Shown here in pieces: positions 27,878 through 36,290 of a DNA stretch of 64,000 nt; positions within the stretch are counted from its first letter, which is position 1; each line of letters begins with the position of its first letter. Below the pieces are notes generated by a model that was given only the letters and a program-made list of their open reading frames with translations, made no database searches and was not told the DNA's origin. This stretch comes from Leisingera caerulea DSM 24564 (lineage in GTDB: Bacteria > Pseudomonadota > Alphaproteobacteria > Rhodobacterales > Rhodobacteraceae): assembly GCF_000473325.1 (NCBI RefSeq), contig NZ_KI421513.1:1063217-1127216 (forward strand). The letters run 5' to 3'. The translations under genes were made by a program, and so were the position numbers.

Positions 27878-29077
27878 TCATCCCGCCAGTGCCCGGGCCG
27901 CGCTGTCCAGCACCTGCAATCCCAGCACCAGATCCGCCTCGTCCGTGTCCTCGTCAAAGGCATGGCTGATGCCTCCAATCGAGGGCACAAACAGCATCCC
28001 CGCAGGCATCACCGTGGCCAGATTGGCCGCATCATGCAGCGCGCCGGAGGGCATTTTCTGCCATTTCCCGGGTGCAAGCGCCTCCGCCGCGGCAGCCAGT
28101 TCCGCCTGAAACCGCGCATCCATCGCCGCCGGTTCGATCCCCATCACCGTACTAAGTTCCGCTGTTACGTTATGATCGGCCGCGATCTCCTGGGCGGTCT
28201 CCCCGATAAGAGTCTCCATCCGTGCCAGCCGGTCTGCATCCGCATCGCGCCATTGCATCGAGAACTCCACTCGCCCCGGCACCACAGAGGATGCATTCGG
28301 GTGCAGCGCCACATGGCCGATGGTCCAGACCGTGGCCGGGTTCACCACTTCGGCAATCCGGCTGTTCAGCGCTGTGTTGAATGCAGACAGCGCCTGGAAC
28401 GCGTCCCGGCGCAGGTGCATCGGCGTGGTGCCCGCGTGGTTCTGGCGGCCTTCGAAACTGATCCGCATATCGCGGATGCCGACAATATCCGTCACCACCC
28501 CCAACCCAAGCCCGGTTTCCTCCAAATAGGGCCCCTGTTCGATATGCATTTCCAGGAAACCGCTGAACAGGTTATGCGGCAGGAAATTCCCGGCTAAACC
28601 CGCCATCTTCCCCCGCATCTCCGCAAGAGTATTGCCGGCAGTGTCGGTCAAACCGTCAGCCTTTTCCAATACCAGCTTGCCGGTCCAGACATCCGATCCG
28701 GTCAGAACCCCGAACCGCCCTTCCTCATCCTGAAAACTGACGCAGGAAATCGGCGGCCTGCCTGCTTCCCTGGCCGCACGGGCGACCTCCAACCCGGCCA
28801 CCACGCCCAGCGCCCCGTCCAGCCAGCCGCCCTCGGGCTGGCTGTCGCTGTGCGAGCCCACCAGCATGCTCCTTTCCCCGGCCAGCCCGAAAAGATTGCC
28901 TAGCGGATCGAAATGCGGCTCTAAACCGGCCTTCTTCATCCTCCCCGCCAGCCATCTGCGCGCCGCAATATCGGCATCCGAATAGGCCTGGCGCATCACC
29001 CCTTTGCCCACGCCCGACGCGCCAAAGCTGCGCAGCTTATGCAGGTCATCTAGAAATCGCTGTGGATCAAGGGGCAT
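27878..29077 (-). CDS. M20-family Zn-dependent amidohydrolase (allantoate amidohydrolase / N-carbamoyl amino acid hydrolase type)
   Basis: A 399 aa member of the HyuC/AllC branch of the M20 peptidases. Metal ligands are visible in [16 protein letters not shown] (His and Asp), QDEEGRFG (Glu pair) and HIEQGPYLE (His), with the second-site ISHAFDED near the end. The SDS in place of the usual DT of VGSHxDT is a notable variation. These enzymes open N-carbamoyl or ureido bonds; no hydantoinase or purine catabolic gene is adjacent, so the substrate remains open. Transcribed alone, convergent with the WGR gene and divergent from the histidine phosphatase gene. Confidence 0.88.
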   Translation of the reverse strand: MPLDPQRFLDDLHKLRSFGASGVGKGVMRQAYSDADIAARRWLAGRMKKAGLEPHFDPLGNLFGLAGERSMLVGSHSDSQPEGGWLDGALGVVAGLEVARAAREAGRPPISCVSFQDEEGRFGVLTGSDVWTGKLVLEKADGLTDTAGNTLAEMRGKMAGLAGNFLPHNLFSGFLEMHIEQGPYLEETGLGLGVVTDIVGIRDMRISFEGRQNHAGTTPMHLRRDAFQALSAFNTALNSRIAEVVNPATVWTIGHVALHPNASSVVPGRVEFSMQWRDADADRLARMETLIGETAQEIAADHNVTAELSTVMGIEPAAMDARFQAELAAAAEALAPGKWQKMPSGALHDAANLATVMPAGMLFVPSIGGISHAFDEDTDEADLVLGLQVLDSAARALAG

Positions 29078-29221
29078 GACAGGTCTCCGGAGTTGCAGCT
29101 ATAGAGTGCGTCAGGATTTCCCCGCCCTCAATCAATTTGACCAGGGCAGGGCCAAGCCCGCTCTTTCCTCTGCCCGGAACCTCCCCTAAGACTTCCCCGG
29201 TAACAACGGAGCCGCCCGCCC

Positions 29222-29872
29222 ATGTCTCACATCACGCTGATCCGTCACGGCCAGGCCAACACCAGCGCCCGGGATGAGGCGAGCTATGACCGGCTGAGCG
29301 ATCTGGGCCACCAGCAGGCCGCCTGGCTGGGAGACCACCTGCGCAGCAGCGGCAATCATCATCCGCGTGTCTATTGCGGCACCCTGACCCGGCATATCGA
29401 GACCGCCGCCTCAATGGGATATACGGACGCCGTGCAAGACGCGCGTCTCAACGAGATGGAGTATTTCACCTTGGCTGAGGCGATGCGCGATCAGCACGGG
29501 CTGCCGATCCCGCAAGAGCGTGAAGGCTTTGTCGAGCATCTGCCCAAGGTCTTTACCGCTTGGGCCGCAGACGAAATTTCAGAGCCTTACGAAAGCTGGT
29601 TGCATTTCGAAACCCGCACGCGGCAGGCGCTGGAGGAGATCGCCGCAGGCGAAGGGCCGGCGCTGGTGGTCACCTCGGGCGGGCTGATTTCAATGGCGCT
29701 GCGCCAGGCAATGGGGCTGGACACCACGGGCATGGCGCGGCTTGCGCTGGCGATCATGAACACCTCCATGCACCGGCTGTTTCCCATCGGCGGCCACTGG
29801 AGCCCGGTTTTGTTCAACGCAGTGCCGCATCTGGAAGCGCCGGACCGGCATTTTGCCCAGACACATCTGTGA
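29222..29872 (+). CDS. Histidine phosphatase family protein
   Basis: A 216 aa member of the phosphoglycerate-mutase-like superfamily. The N-terminal LIRHGQANT carries the catalytic His, and VVTSGGLISMAL holds the region of the second active-site residue, although the classical V-x-H-G His is replaced by SGG here, an oddity worth noting. The substrate is unknown. It is followed 21 bp later by a GST gene with the lysine operon immediately after; all read in the same direction. Confidence 0.85.
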   Translation: MSHITLIRHGQANTSARDEASYDRLSDLGHQQAAWLGDHLRSSGNHHPRVYCGTLTRHIETAASMGYTDAVQDARLNEMEYFTLAEAMRDQHGLPIPQEREGFVEHLPKVFTAWAADEISEPYESWLHFETRTRQALEEIAAGEGPALVVTSGGLISMALRQAMGLDTTGMARLALAIMNTSMHRLFPIGGHWSPVLFNAVPHLEAPDRHFAQTHL

Positions 29873-29893
29873 CGTCGGAACGGGAGGAAGACC

Positions 29894-30508
29894 ATGCAGC
29901 TGTATTACGCCCCAAACACCATTTCAGTGGCTGTGGCCATCGCGCTGGAAGAAGCCGGGATCGACTATGAGACGGTGGAAATCGACTTTGCCGCCAAGCA
30001 GCAGGCTGGCGCAGCTTATGCTCAGATCAACCCCAAGGGCCGGGTTCCCGCGCTGGCCGTCGAGGGCGGCATCCTGACCGAAACCGGCGCCCTTCTGGAA
30101 TACATCGCCGACACGGCGCCCGAGGCCTCCTTGCGCCCGCAGGATCCGGTGCGGCTGGCCCGGATGCGCGAGGTGATGTTCTACCTTGCCTCCACCATGC
30201 ATGTGAACCACGCCCACCGCCTGCGCGGCGCCCGCTGGGCCAAGGAGCGGTCCAGCTGGAAAGACATGCAGAAGATGGTGCCGCAGACCATGACGGCCTC
30301 CTGCGTGTACATCAGCCAGTTTGGCCTGCGCGGGCCGTTTGTGCTGGGTGACGGAATAAGCCTCGCCGATTGCTATCTATATGTGGTCTGCACCTGGCTT
30401 GAAGGCGACGGGGTAAACGTGGCGGACTTCCCGAAAATCCAGAACTTCATGACGGCAATGGAACAGCGCGAGTCCGTGCGCGCGGTCTATGCCAAGGGAA
30501 TGCTTTGA
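29894..30508 (+). CDS. Glutathione S-transferase family protein
   Basis: A 204 aa two-domain protein: thioredoxin-fold N-terminal domain (about 1-80, with NPKGRVPALAV, the cis-Pro glutathione-binding loop, and TETGALLEYIAD) and an all-helical C-terminal domain containing ISLADCYLYVV. Beta-like class by overall pattern. A GGGAGGAAG ribosome site precedes the ATG. Its stop lies 11 bp before the start of the saccharopine dehydrogenase, so it is probably in one transcript with it; a role in lysine breakdown is not evident. Confidence 0.93.
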   Translation: MQLYYAPNTISVAVAIALEEAGIDYETVEIDFAAKQQAGAAYAQINPKGRVPALAVEGGILTETGALLEYIADTAPEASLRPQDPVRLARMREVMFYLASTMHVNHAHRLRGARWAKERSSWKDMQKMVPQTMTASCVYISQFGLRGPFVLGDGISLADCYLYVVCTWLEGDGVNVADFPKIQNFMTAMEQRESVRAVYAKGML

Positions 30509-30519
30509 AGGACATGACA

Positions 30520-31572
30520 ATGACGCATCTGTGGGTACGGGCCGAACAGCGCCCCAATGAAGAGCGGGTGGGCCTCACCCCCGAAGGGGCCAAGGCGCTG
30601 CTAGCAGGCGGCATCAAGGTCACGGTGGAGGAAAGCTCGGTGCGGGCAATCCCGCTGCAGGGCTACATTGACGCGGGCTGCGAGATTGCGCCGGAAAACT
30701 CCTGGCCCCAGGCGCCTGCAGACGCAATCATCTTCGGCCTCAAGGAACTGCCCGAGGACGGCACCCCGCTGCCGCACCGCCACATCATGTTCGGCCATGC
30801 CTTTAAGGGCCAGCACTCCGGCAAGGCTCTCCTGGAGCGGTTCAAGGCCGGCGGTGGCACGCTTTATGATCTGGAGTATCTCGTCGATGAGGCCGACCGC
30901 CGGGTTGCTGCGTTTGGCTACTGGGCAGGCTATGCCGGGGCTGCGGTGACGCTGAAGGCCTGGGCGGCCCAGCAGCGCGGCGAGGTCTGCGGGCCGGTTG
31001 GCGTTTACGGCGGCAAGGATTCGCTGCTGGCCGAACTTGGCGCAGAGCTTGACGCACTGAACAAGGACCGCCCCACTGCCATTGTCATCGGCGCGCTTGG
31101 CCGGGTCGGCACAGGCGCTGCTGATCTTTGCGAGGCAATGGGCGTGCAGGTCACCAAATGGGACATGGCCGAAACCGCAAACGGCGGCCCCTTCCCGCAG
31201 ATCCTGGACCATGACCTGTTCCTGAACTGCATCTTCGCACGTCCCGGCACCCCGGTTTTTGTTCCCCGTGAAGCATTGGCTGCGGAACGCAAGCTGACCG
31301 CCATCGGCGATGTCGCCTGCGACCCGGACAGCGATTACAACCCGGTGCCGGTCTATACCCAGGCTACTACCTGGGACGTCCCCGTGGTGCGCGTTGCCGA
31401 GAACCCGGTGCTTGACGTCATGGCCATCGACAACCTGCCGTCGATGCTGCCGGTGGAAAGCTCGGAGGATTACGCCGCCCAGCTGCTGCCCTCGCTGCAG
31501 GCTCTTACCGATCTGGACAGGGGTGTCTGGGGCCGGGCCAAGGCCACCTTCCTGGAGCATGTGCCCGAATGA
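30520..31572 (+). CDS. Saccharopine dehydrogenase, lysine-forming type (lysine-ketoglutarate reductase)
   Basis: A 350 aa NAD(P)-dependent enzyme of the LYS1/LKR type, joining lysine and 2-oxoglutarate into saccharopine or the reverse. Active-site residues matching yeast Lys1 are visible: Lys75 in FGLKELPEDG and His93 in MFGHAFKGQ; the nucleotide-binding IVIGALGRVGTGA follows at about 190. Starts at 30505 (TTG) and 30514 (ATG) are possible, but GAAGG 8 bp before the ATG at 30520 favours that one. The PQ-loop gene begins inside its stop codon and the second dehydrogenase follows, making a lysine catabolic operon as reported for the related Ruegeria (Silicibacter) pomeroyi. Confidence 0.92.
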   Translation: MTHLWVRAEQRPNEERVGLTPEGAKALLAGGIKVTVEESSVRAIPLQGYIDAGCEIAPENSWPQAPADAIIFGLKELPEDGTPLPHRHIMFGHAFKGQHSGKALLERFKAGGGTLYDLEYLVDEADRRVAAFGYWAGYAGAAVTLKAWAAQQRGEVCGPVGVYGGKDSLLAELGAELDALNKDRPTAIVIGALGRVGTGAADLCEAMGVQVTKWDMAETANGGPFPQILDHDLFLNCIFARPGTPVFVPREALAAERKLTAIGDVACDPDSDYNPVPVYTQATTWDVPVVRVAENPVLDVMAIDNLPSMLPVESSEDYAAQLLPSLQALTDLDRGVWGRAKATFLEHVPE

Positions 31573-31820
31573 TCGCGCCTTACGTCGGCTATTTGGCGGC
31601 CATCCTGGGCACCGTCTGCTGGATCCCCCAAGCCTGGAAGGCCTGGGCCTCCCGCGACACCTCCGGCCTGTCGCTGCCCTCGAACCTGATGTTCCTGGCC
31701 ACGGTTTCTCTATGGCTGGCCTATGGGGTGATGGTCGGCGACTGGCCTTTGATCCTGGCAAATATCTGCGCCGTGACCGCCATTCTGGTGATCGTCACAG
31801 CCAAACTGAAATTCGGATAA
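31569..31820 (+). CDS. SemiSWEET-like PQ-loop membrane protein
   Basis: An 83 aa, three-helix protein with the PQ motif in VCWIPQAWKAW (Pro20-Gln21) in the first helix, the size and shape of a SemiSWEET, which functions as a dimer. Known SemiSWEETs move sugars, but related full-length PQ-loop proteins such as lysosomal PQLC2 move cationic amino acids. It overlaps the stop of the lysine-forming dehydrogenase gene by 4 bp and is 12 bp ahead of the second saccharopine dehydrogenase gene, so it is translated from the lysine operon. A lysine-pathway substrate (lysine, saccharopine or aminoadipate) is inference. Confidence 0.9.
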   Translation: MIAPYVGYLAAILGTVCWIPQAWKAWASRDTSGLSLPSNLMFLATVSLWLAYGVMVGDWPLILANICAVTAILVIVTAKLKFG

Positions 31821-31832
31821 GGGAGAACTCTC

Positions 31833-32975
31833 ATGACTATACACTGGTGCGGCACCGGCCTGTCGGCAATCCCCGGCCTGCGACGCCTGCTGGAAGCAGG
31901 CCACGACGTGGCGGTCTGGAACCGGACCACGGACAAGGCGCGCGAGGCAGTGGGCGACCTGACCACCAACATCCACGCCTTCAGCATCGCCAACCTGGGC
32001 CAGATGCTGAGCCCCAAGGACGTCATCGTCTCGATGCTGCCCGGCGACTGGCACGTTTCGCTGGCGGAGCTGGCGATTGAACACGGCGCGCACTTTGTCT
32101 CCTCCTCCTACATCGCGCCGGAAATGCGCGCGCTGGACCAGAAGGCCAAGGATGCAGGCGTCTGCCTGATCAACGAGGTGGGGCTGGATCCCGGCATCGA
32201 CCACCTGATGGCGCATGCGCTGGTGGCGGACTACAAAGCGTCCGATGCCTTTGACCCGGAAAACGAGATCAGCTTCATCTCCTACTGCGGCGGCATTCCC
32301 AAAATGCCGAACCCGTTCCGCTACAAGTTCAGCTGGTCGCCGCTTGGCGTGCTGAAAGCGCTGCGCTCGCCCTCCAAGTCGATCCGCGATTTCAAGGAAC
32401 TGGATGTCGCCCGCCCCTGGGATGCGATCTCCTCTTACGAGGCGCCGCTGCCCGCACCGGAGACCTTCGAAGTCTACCCGAACCGCGACTCGATCCCGTT
32501 CATGACGCAGTATGAATTCGGTGAGGACTGGAAGGTGAAGGAATTCGTCCGCGGCACCCTGCGCCTCAACGGCTGGGCCGACGCATGGGCGGACGTGTTC
32601 AAGGAGGTCGAGACCCTCTCCGGCCCCGAAGGCGACGCTCGCCTCAAGGAAATGTCGGACCAGTTCTGGGCCGAGAACGCCTATGACGAAGGTGAGCCGG
32701 ACCGAGTCGTCCTCTGTGTGGGCCTGAAGGCTGAAAGAGACGGTGCCGAGGTCTGGCACAAGACCTACGTTATGGACGCCTGGGGCGACGAGCGCGGCAC
32801 CGCGATGGCGCGCCTGGTGTCGTACCCGGTGTCGTTCGCGATTGAGGCCGCCATGAACGGTAAGATTGCCGCCGGGGTTCACGCCGCCCCCAGCGGTCCG
32901 GCTCTGGTGGAGAAATGGATGGGTGAAATCGGCAAGCTGGCGCAGCACCTCGAGGTTGTTGACAGTAAGGGCTGA
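31833..32975 (+). CDS. Saccharopine dehydrogenase, glutamate-forming type (SDH)
   Basis: A 380 aa enzyme that oxidises saccharopine to glutamate and aminoadipate semialdehyde, completing lysine breakdown with the upstream LKR-type enzyme. The N-terminal part IHWCGTGLSAIPGLRRLLEA is a variant Rossmann nucleotide site; SSSYIAPEM, NEVGLDPGIDHLMA and YCGGIPKMPNPFRYKFSWSP are signatures of the Lys9/SDH class. It has a GGGAGA ribosome site. It is the last gene of the operon; a hairpin and a terminator follow. Confidence 0.94.
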   Translation: MTIHWCGTGLSAIPGLRRLLEAGHDVAVWNRTTDKAREAVGDLTTNIHAFSIANLGQMLSPKDVIVSMLPGDWHVSLAELAIEHGAHFVSSSYIAPEMRALDQKAKDAGVCLINEVGLDPGIDHLMAHALVADYKASDAFDPENEISFISYCGGIPKMPNPFRYKFSWSPLGVLKALRSPSKSIRDFKELDVARPWDAISSYEAPLPAPETFEVYPNRDSIPFMTQYEFGEDWKVKEFVRGTLRLNGWADAWADVFKEVETLSGPEGDARLKEMSDQFWAENAYDEGEPDRVVLCVGLKAERDGAEVWHKTYVMDAWGDERGTAMARLVSYPVSFAIEAAMNGKIAAGVHAAPSGPALVEKWMGEIGKLAQHLEVVDSKG

Positions 32976-32982
32976 CAGCCCG

Positions 32983-33013
32983 GAGTGCCCGCAAGCGGAA
33001 CCTGCGGGCACTC
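32983..33013 (+). other. Hairpin after the SDH gene
   Basis: Perfect 11 bp stem GAGTGCCCGCA / TGCGGGCACTC with a 9-base loop, starting 8 bp past the SDH stop. There is no T-run; it may protect the 3' end or assist the true terminator about 80 bp further on. Confidence 0.5.
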
Positions 33014-33090
33014 ATCAAGATCCTCTGTTCATGTGGCCTCAAATATCCCGGGATCCGGGGCAGCGCCCCGGGTGTCGCGTCAACAGCAGA

Positions 33091-33117
33091 GGGCGCCATA
33101 ACCGCGGCGCCCCTTTT
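33091..33117 (+). terminator. Terminator of the lysine operon
   Basis: Stem GGGCGCC / GGCGCCC with an 8-base loop, followed by CTTTTCTG on the plus strand. It lies between the SDH stop and the convergent DUF3775 gene. Confidence 0.75.
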
Positions 33118-33160
33118 CTGTGCGAATACAAGGAATTTCTGACGGTTTGGTTGCCCGGCC

Positions 33161-33484
33161 TTAGCGGCCGATCACGTCGTCCTCGACGTCGTTTACGTCG
33201 ATGCCCAGCGCCTCCAGCCCGGCCTCCAGATTGTCCGCCAGATGCGGCGTGCCAAGCAGGTAATCAACGGTCGGCGTGGTTGCCTCCTGGCGGGCGGTAT
33301 ATATTGCCTCGCCCAGTTCCTCAGGCTCGAAGCTCCCGCGGCCGACCCACATGATGCCGACCAGTTCGGACTGCTGATCCTCGCTCATCCGGTCGATGAA
33401 GGCGCGCAACTCGCCCTCCGCCCGCCCCAGTTCACGGGCCATCATCGCCACCTGTGCCACCTTGCGGACTGAGATCTCCAGCAT
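33161..33484 (-). CDS. DUF3775 domain protein
   Basis: A 107 aa acidic, soluble protein made up of one DUF3775 domain. Recognisable parts are MSEDQQSELVGIMWVGRG and YLLGTPHLADNLEAGL. The family is conserved in alphaproteobacteria without a known function. It is separated by 87 bp from the upstream cyclase gene on the same strand and converges with the lysine operon. Confidence 0.88.
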   Translation of the reverse strand: MLEISVRKVAQVAMMARELGRAEGELRAFIDRMSEDQQSELVGIMWVGRGSFEPEELGEAIYTARQEATTPTVDYLLGTPHLADNLEAGLEALGIDVNDVEDDVIGR

Positions 33485-33571
33485 TGCTCCATTCCTTCTG
33501 TTCGCTGCCTCAGCATATCAAACCGCGTGCGAAACGCCTAAGTCTTTGATCTGGGGCAAATGGAGCCGCGG

Positions 33572-34876
33572 TCAGCCCTGTGCCTTGCCGAAGAGCACGA
33601 GCCCCGTGCTGCGCCCGCGCAAGACCCCTGCCGGCAGTGCAGTCCAGCCGTTGCGCGCGGGCTCTGCCCCGGCTTGCTTCAGCAGCACCTCAGAGGCAAT
33701 CAGCGCCATGCCGTGCTCTTTGGTCAGCTGCTCAAGCCGTGCCGCGGTGTTCACGGTGTCGCCGAAAACGGAATATTCCAGCCGTTGCGGTGTGCCGGTA
33801 ACGCCCGAGAAGACCTCGCCCCAATGAACCCCGATCCCTGCTGCCAGCGCCGCATCGCCCGCCTGCTCCCGCATGCGGCACCAGGCCTCCACTTCCGCCA
33901 GCAGGCCTTCGGCACAGTCCAGCGCCCGGGCCGCCGCCCGCTCCCCCTCAAACAGGATCATCGCCGCGTCACCGATATATTTGTCGATCAGCCCGCTGGT
34001 CCGTCCCGCCACATCTTCCACCCGGGTGCGGAATTCCGTAATCAGGCTGCTGACCTCCTGCGGTTCGCGGCCCTCGCACCAGCTGGTAAAGCCGCGGATG
34101 TCGATGAACAGAATTGCCATCTGCTGCTGGCGGCCCTCCTGCAGCGCTTCCAGCCCGCCGCCTGCCAGGCGCCCCGCCAGCTGGGCCGGCAGGTAGCGGG
34201 TCAAATTGGCCTTCTGCCGCGCTTCTTCGATTGAGCGGTGCAGCAAACCCCGCGTCCGCACTGCAGCAACAACCAGAACGGCACCTGCCAGGCACAGCAT
34301 CACCAGACGCATGACGTTCGGCGGCGGCGCCAGGGACAGGGTGATCCGCCCAGCAAGATCCGGCGTGGTTTGCGGCGGCTGCCACAGGATCATCCAGCCA
34401 AGCCCCGCAGCAACCAGAACCACCATCACAGCCAGCCGCAAGGGGTTGAGCCGCAGCACGCCAAAAGCCAGCACAACCGGCGCCATCCAAACTGCAGGCA
34501 TCACAAAAAGCGCACTTCCGGGCACTCCGGTATTCACCAGCGACAGGAAGGTGTTCAGCAGCAGAAACGCGCAGTCCGCAAAGACCGCCAGCCAGATCAT
34601 CCAAGGCTTGAACAGCCCCGTTCCGATCGCCCAGTAGATCAGCACCCCGGCGGTGAGGTAGGAGAGCATGGTGGCCGCCGCCAGCCCGATCTGGCGGCGC
34701 AAATGCGGCTCGTCTATCGCCTGCACTGAGTCAACGGCCAGCACCATTGCCAGCATAAGGCCCAGCGCCACAGCGATCCGCAAAAGCGCAACGATGCGTT
34801 CGGCTTCCACCTCAGCCGCGCTCAGCAGCGCCGGCTGCTCCGGTCTTACCGTTGGGCATGCCTGCGGCAGCCGCAT
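33572..34876 (-). CDS. Membrane-bound class III adenylate/guanylate cyclase
   Basis: A 434 aa protein with six predicted membrane helices in residues 25-210, then a cytoplasmic class III cyclase domain (about 240-430). Metal-binding Asp259 (LFIDIRGFT) and Asp303 (DKYIGDAA), the purine-reading Lys299 and Asp373 (FGDTVN), and transition-state Asn376 and Arg380 (NTAARLE) are all present, so the enzyme should be active, and the Lys/Asp pair points to ATP and cAMP. The six-helix input region has no recognised ligand domain. Its ATG abuts the rmuC stop codon (TAGATG), so the two genes are co-transcribed. Confidence 0.93.
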   Translation of the reverse strand: MRLPQACPTVRPEQPALLSAAEVEAERIVALLRIAVALGLMLAMVLAVDSVQAIDEPHLRRQIGLAAATMLSYLTAGVLIYWAIGTGLFKPWMIWLAVFADCAFLLLNTFLSLVNTGVPGSALFVMPAVWMAPVVLAFGVLRLNPLRLAVMVVLVAAGLGWMILWQPPQTTPDLAGRITLSLAPPPNVMRLVMLCLAGAVLVVAAVRTRGLLHRSIEEARQKANLTRYLPAQLAGRLAGGGLEALQEGRQQQMAILFIDIRGFTSWCEGREPQEVSSLITEFRTRVEDVAGRTSGLIDKYIGDAAMILFEGERAAARALDCAEGLLAEVEAWCRMREQAGDAALAAGIGVHWGEVFSGVTGTPQRLEYSVFGDTVNTAARLEQLTKEHGMALIASEVLLKQAGAEPARNGWTALPAGVLRGRSTGLVLFGKAQG

Positions 34877-36259
34877 CTACTCCTCCGCCAAAAGCGCCAC
34901 CTGCCGCGGCTCGACTTCCACCTGGCCCGGATCTTCCAGCTCAGCCCCGTTTGCCACAACCCCCATCGCCTCGAACCGGCGTGCCGAGGGCAGCACCCGC
35001 GCTTCCAGAGAGCCAACGGCCTTGTTGTAGTTATTCACTGAAGAGGACAACGAGCGACCAACCGAAGCCAAGCTCTTTGAGAAGGTCGCAAGCCGGTCAT
35101 AAAGCTCCTTGGCGGTCTTCTGCACTTCGACAGCATTTGCCGCCATCTTCTCCTGCTGCCAGCCGTAAGCAATGGATTTGACCAACGCCATCAGCGTGGT
35201 CGGCGTCGCGATCAGAACCTTGTTTTCAAAAGCATACTCAATCAACCCCGGATCCGCCTCAGCCGCGGCGGACACAAAGGTCTCACCGGGGATAAACATC
35301 ACCACAAAATCCGGCGTTTCGCCCAGGGCGCTTTGATAGGACTTCGAGGCCAGCTGGCGCACATGGGTCTTCACGTGGTTTGCGTGGCGGGTCAGGGCTG
35401 CCTGCTGCTGCTCCGGCGTTTCCGCCTCCAGCGCATCCAGATACCCCTCCAGCGGGGTTTTGGCATCCACCACGATGCTCTTGCCGCCGGGGATACGCAC
35501 CACCGCATCGGGGCGGCGCAGGCCATCGTCGGTGCCGACGCTCTTTTCCAGTTCGAAATCCACATGCTCGGCCATGCCAGCCATCTCAAAGACCTGGCGC
35601 AGCTGCATCTCGCCCCAGCGGCCGCGGGTCTTGGGTGCGCGCAGCGCCTGCACTAGCTTGCGGGTCTCGCCGCCCAGCGTGGCCTGGCCCTCCGCCAAAT
35701 GCTTCACCTGCGCCTGAATCGCACCATAGGCCTCGTTGCGGGCCTGCTCGATCTCCTTGATCCGCTCGCCGAACTGGCCAAGCTTCTGGTCCAGGGGTTT
35801 CACAAGGCTCTCAATCGCCGCGTGGCGCTTGGCCAAGTCGTCATCCGCTGTCTTGCTGTGCGCCTGAAAGCGCTCACTGACCAGGCTCAGAAAGCTCTCT
35901 GAGTTCTGCTTGAGCACGCCCGAAGCCAGCGAAGCAAACTTGTGCTCCATCTGCTGGTTCATGTGGCTGAGTTCTTCCAGTCGCGCCGCGTGCTCTGCCT
36001 TCAGCGCTTGGACTTGGGCTTCGGCCTGGTATCGCGCTGTGCGTTCATTCTCGCTGGTGCGGCGCAGGGTGGCCAGCTCATCCGTCAGCTCCGGCAGCCG
36101 CGCCACTTCCGCCTTCAGCCCGGCAATATGGCTGCGCTGATCTGCGTTCACCCGCTCTAAATGCCGGGCGTGCCCGCGCGAGCGCCAGCCCGCCAGCGCC
36201 AAAAGCGCGGCCAGCCCAGCCAGCGCGTAGATTGCCCAGTGGGCCTGTTCCAATGTCAC
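34877..36259 (-). CDS. rmuC: DNA recombination protein RmuC
   Basis: A 460 aa protein with an N-terminal membrane anchor (about residues 5-22), a long coiled coil (about 30-160) and a C-terminal nuclease-like RmuC core containing RGRWGEMQLRQVFEMAGM, DAVVRIPGGKSIVVDAKTPL and VVMFIPGETFVSAA. RmuC limits inversions at short inverted repeats and its core belongs to the PD-(D/E)xK nuclease group. The start is a GTG with GGGAGG seven bases before it. It sits between mutL and the cyclase gene on the minus strand, 31 bp after mutL, a shared DNA-maintenance context. Confidence 0.95.
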   Translation of the reverse strand: MTLEQAHWAIYALAGLAALLALAGWRSRGHARHLERVNADQRSHIAGLKAEVARLPELTDELATLRRTSENERTARYQAEAQVQALKAEHAARLEELSHMNQQMEHKFASLASGVLKQNSESFLSLVSERFQAHSKTADDDLAKRHAAIESLVKPLDQKLGQFGERIKEIEQARNEAYGAIQAQVKHLAEGQATLGGETRKLVQALRAPKTRGRWGEMQLRQVFEMAGMAEHVDFELEKSVGTDDGLRRPDAVVRIPGGKSIVVDAKTPLEGYLDALEAETPEQQQAALTRHANHVKTHVRQLASKSYQSALGETPDFVVMFIPGETFVSAAAEADPGLIEYAFENKVLIATPTTLMALVKSIAYGWQQEKMAANAVEVQKTAKELYDRLATFSKSLASVGRSLSSSVNNYNKAVGSLEARVLPSARRFEAMGVVANGAELEDPGQVEVEPRQVALLAEE

Positions 36260-36290
36260 TGCTCGTCCTCCCTTTACCGGGGGTTCTTGT

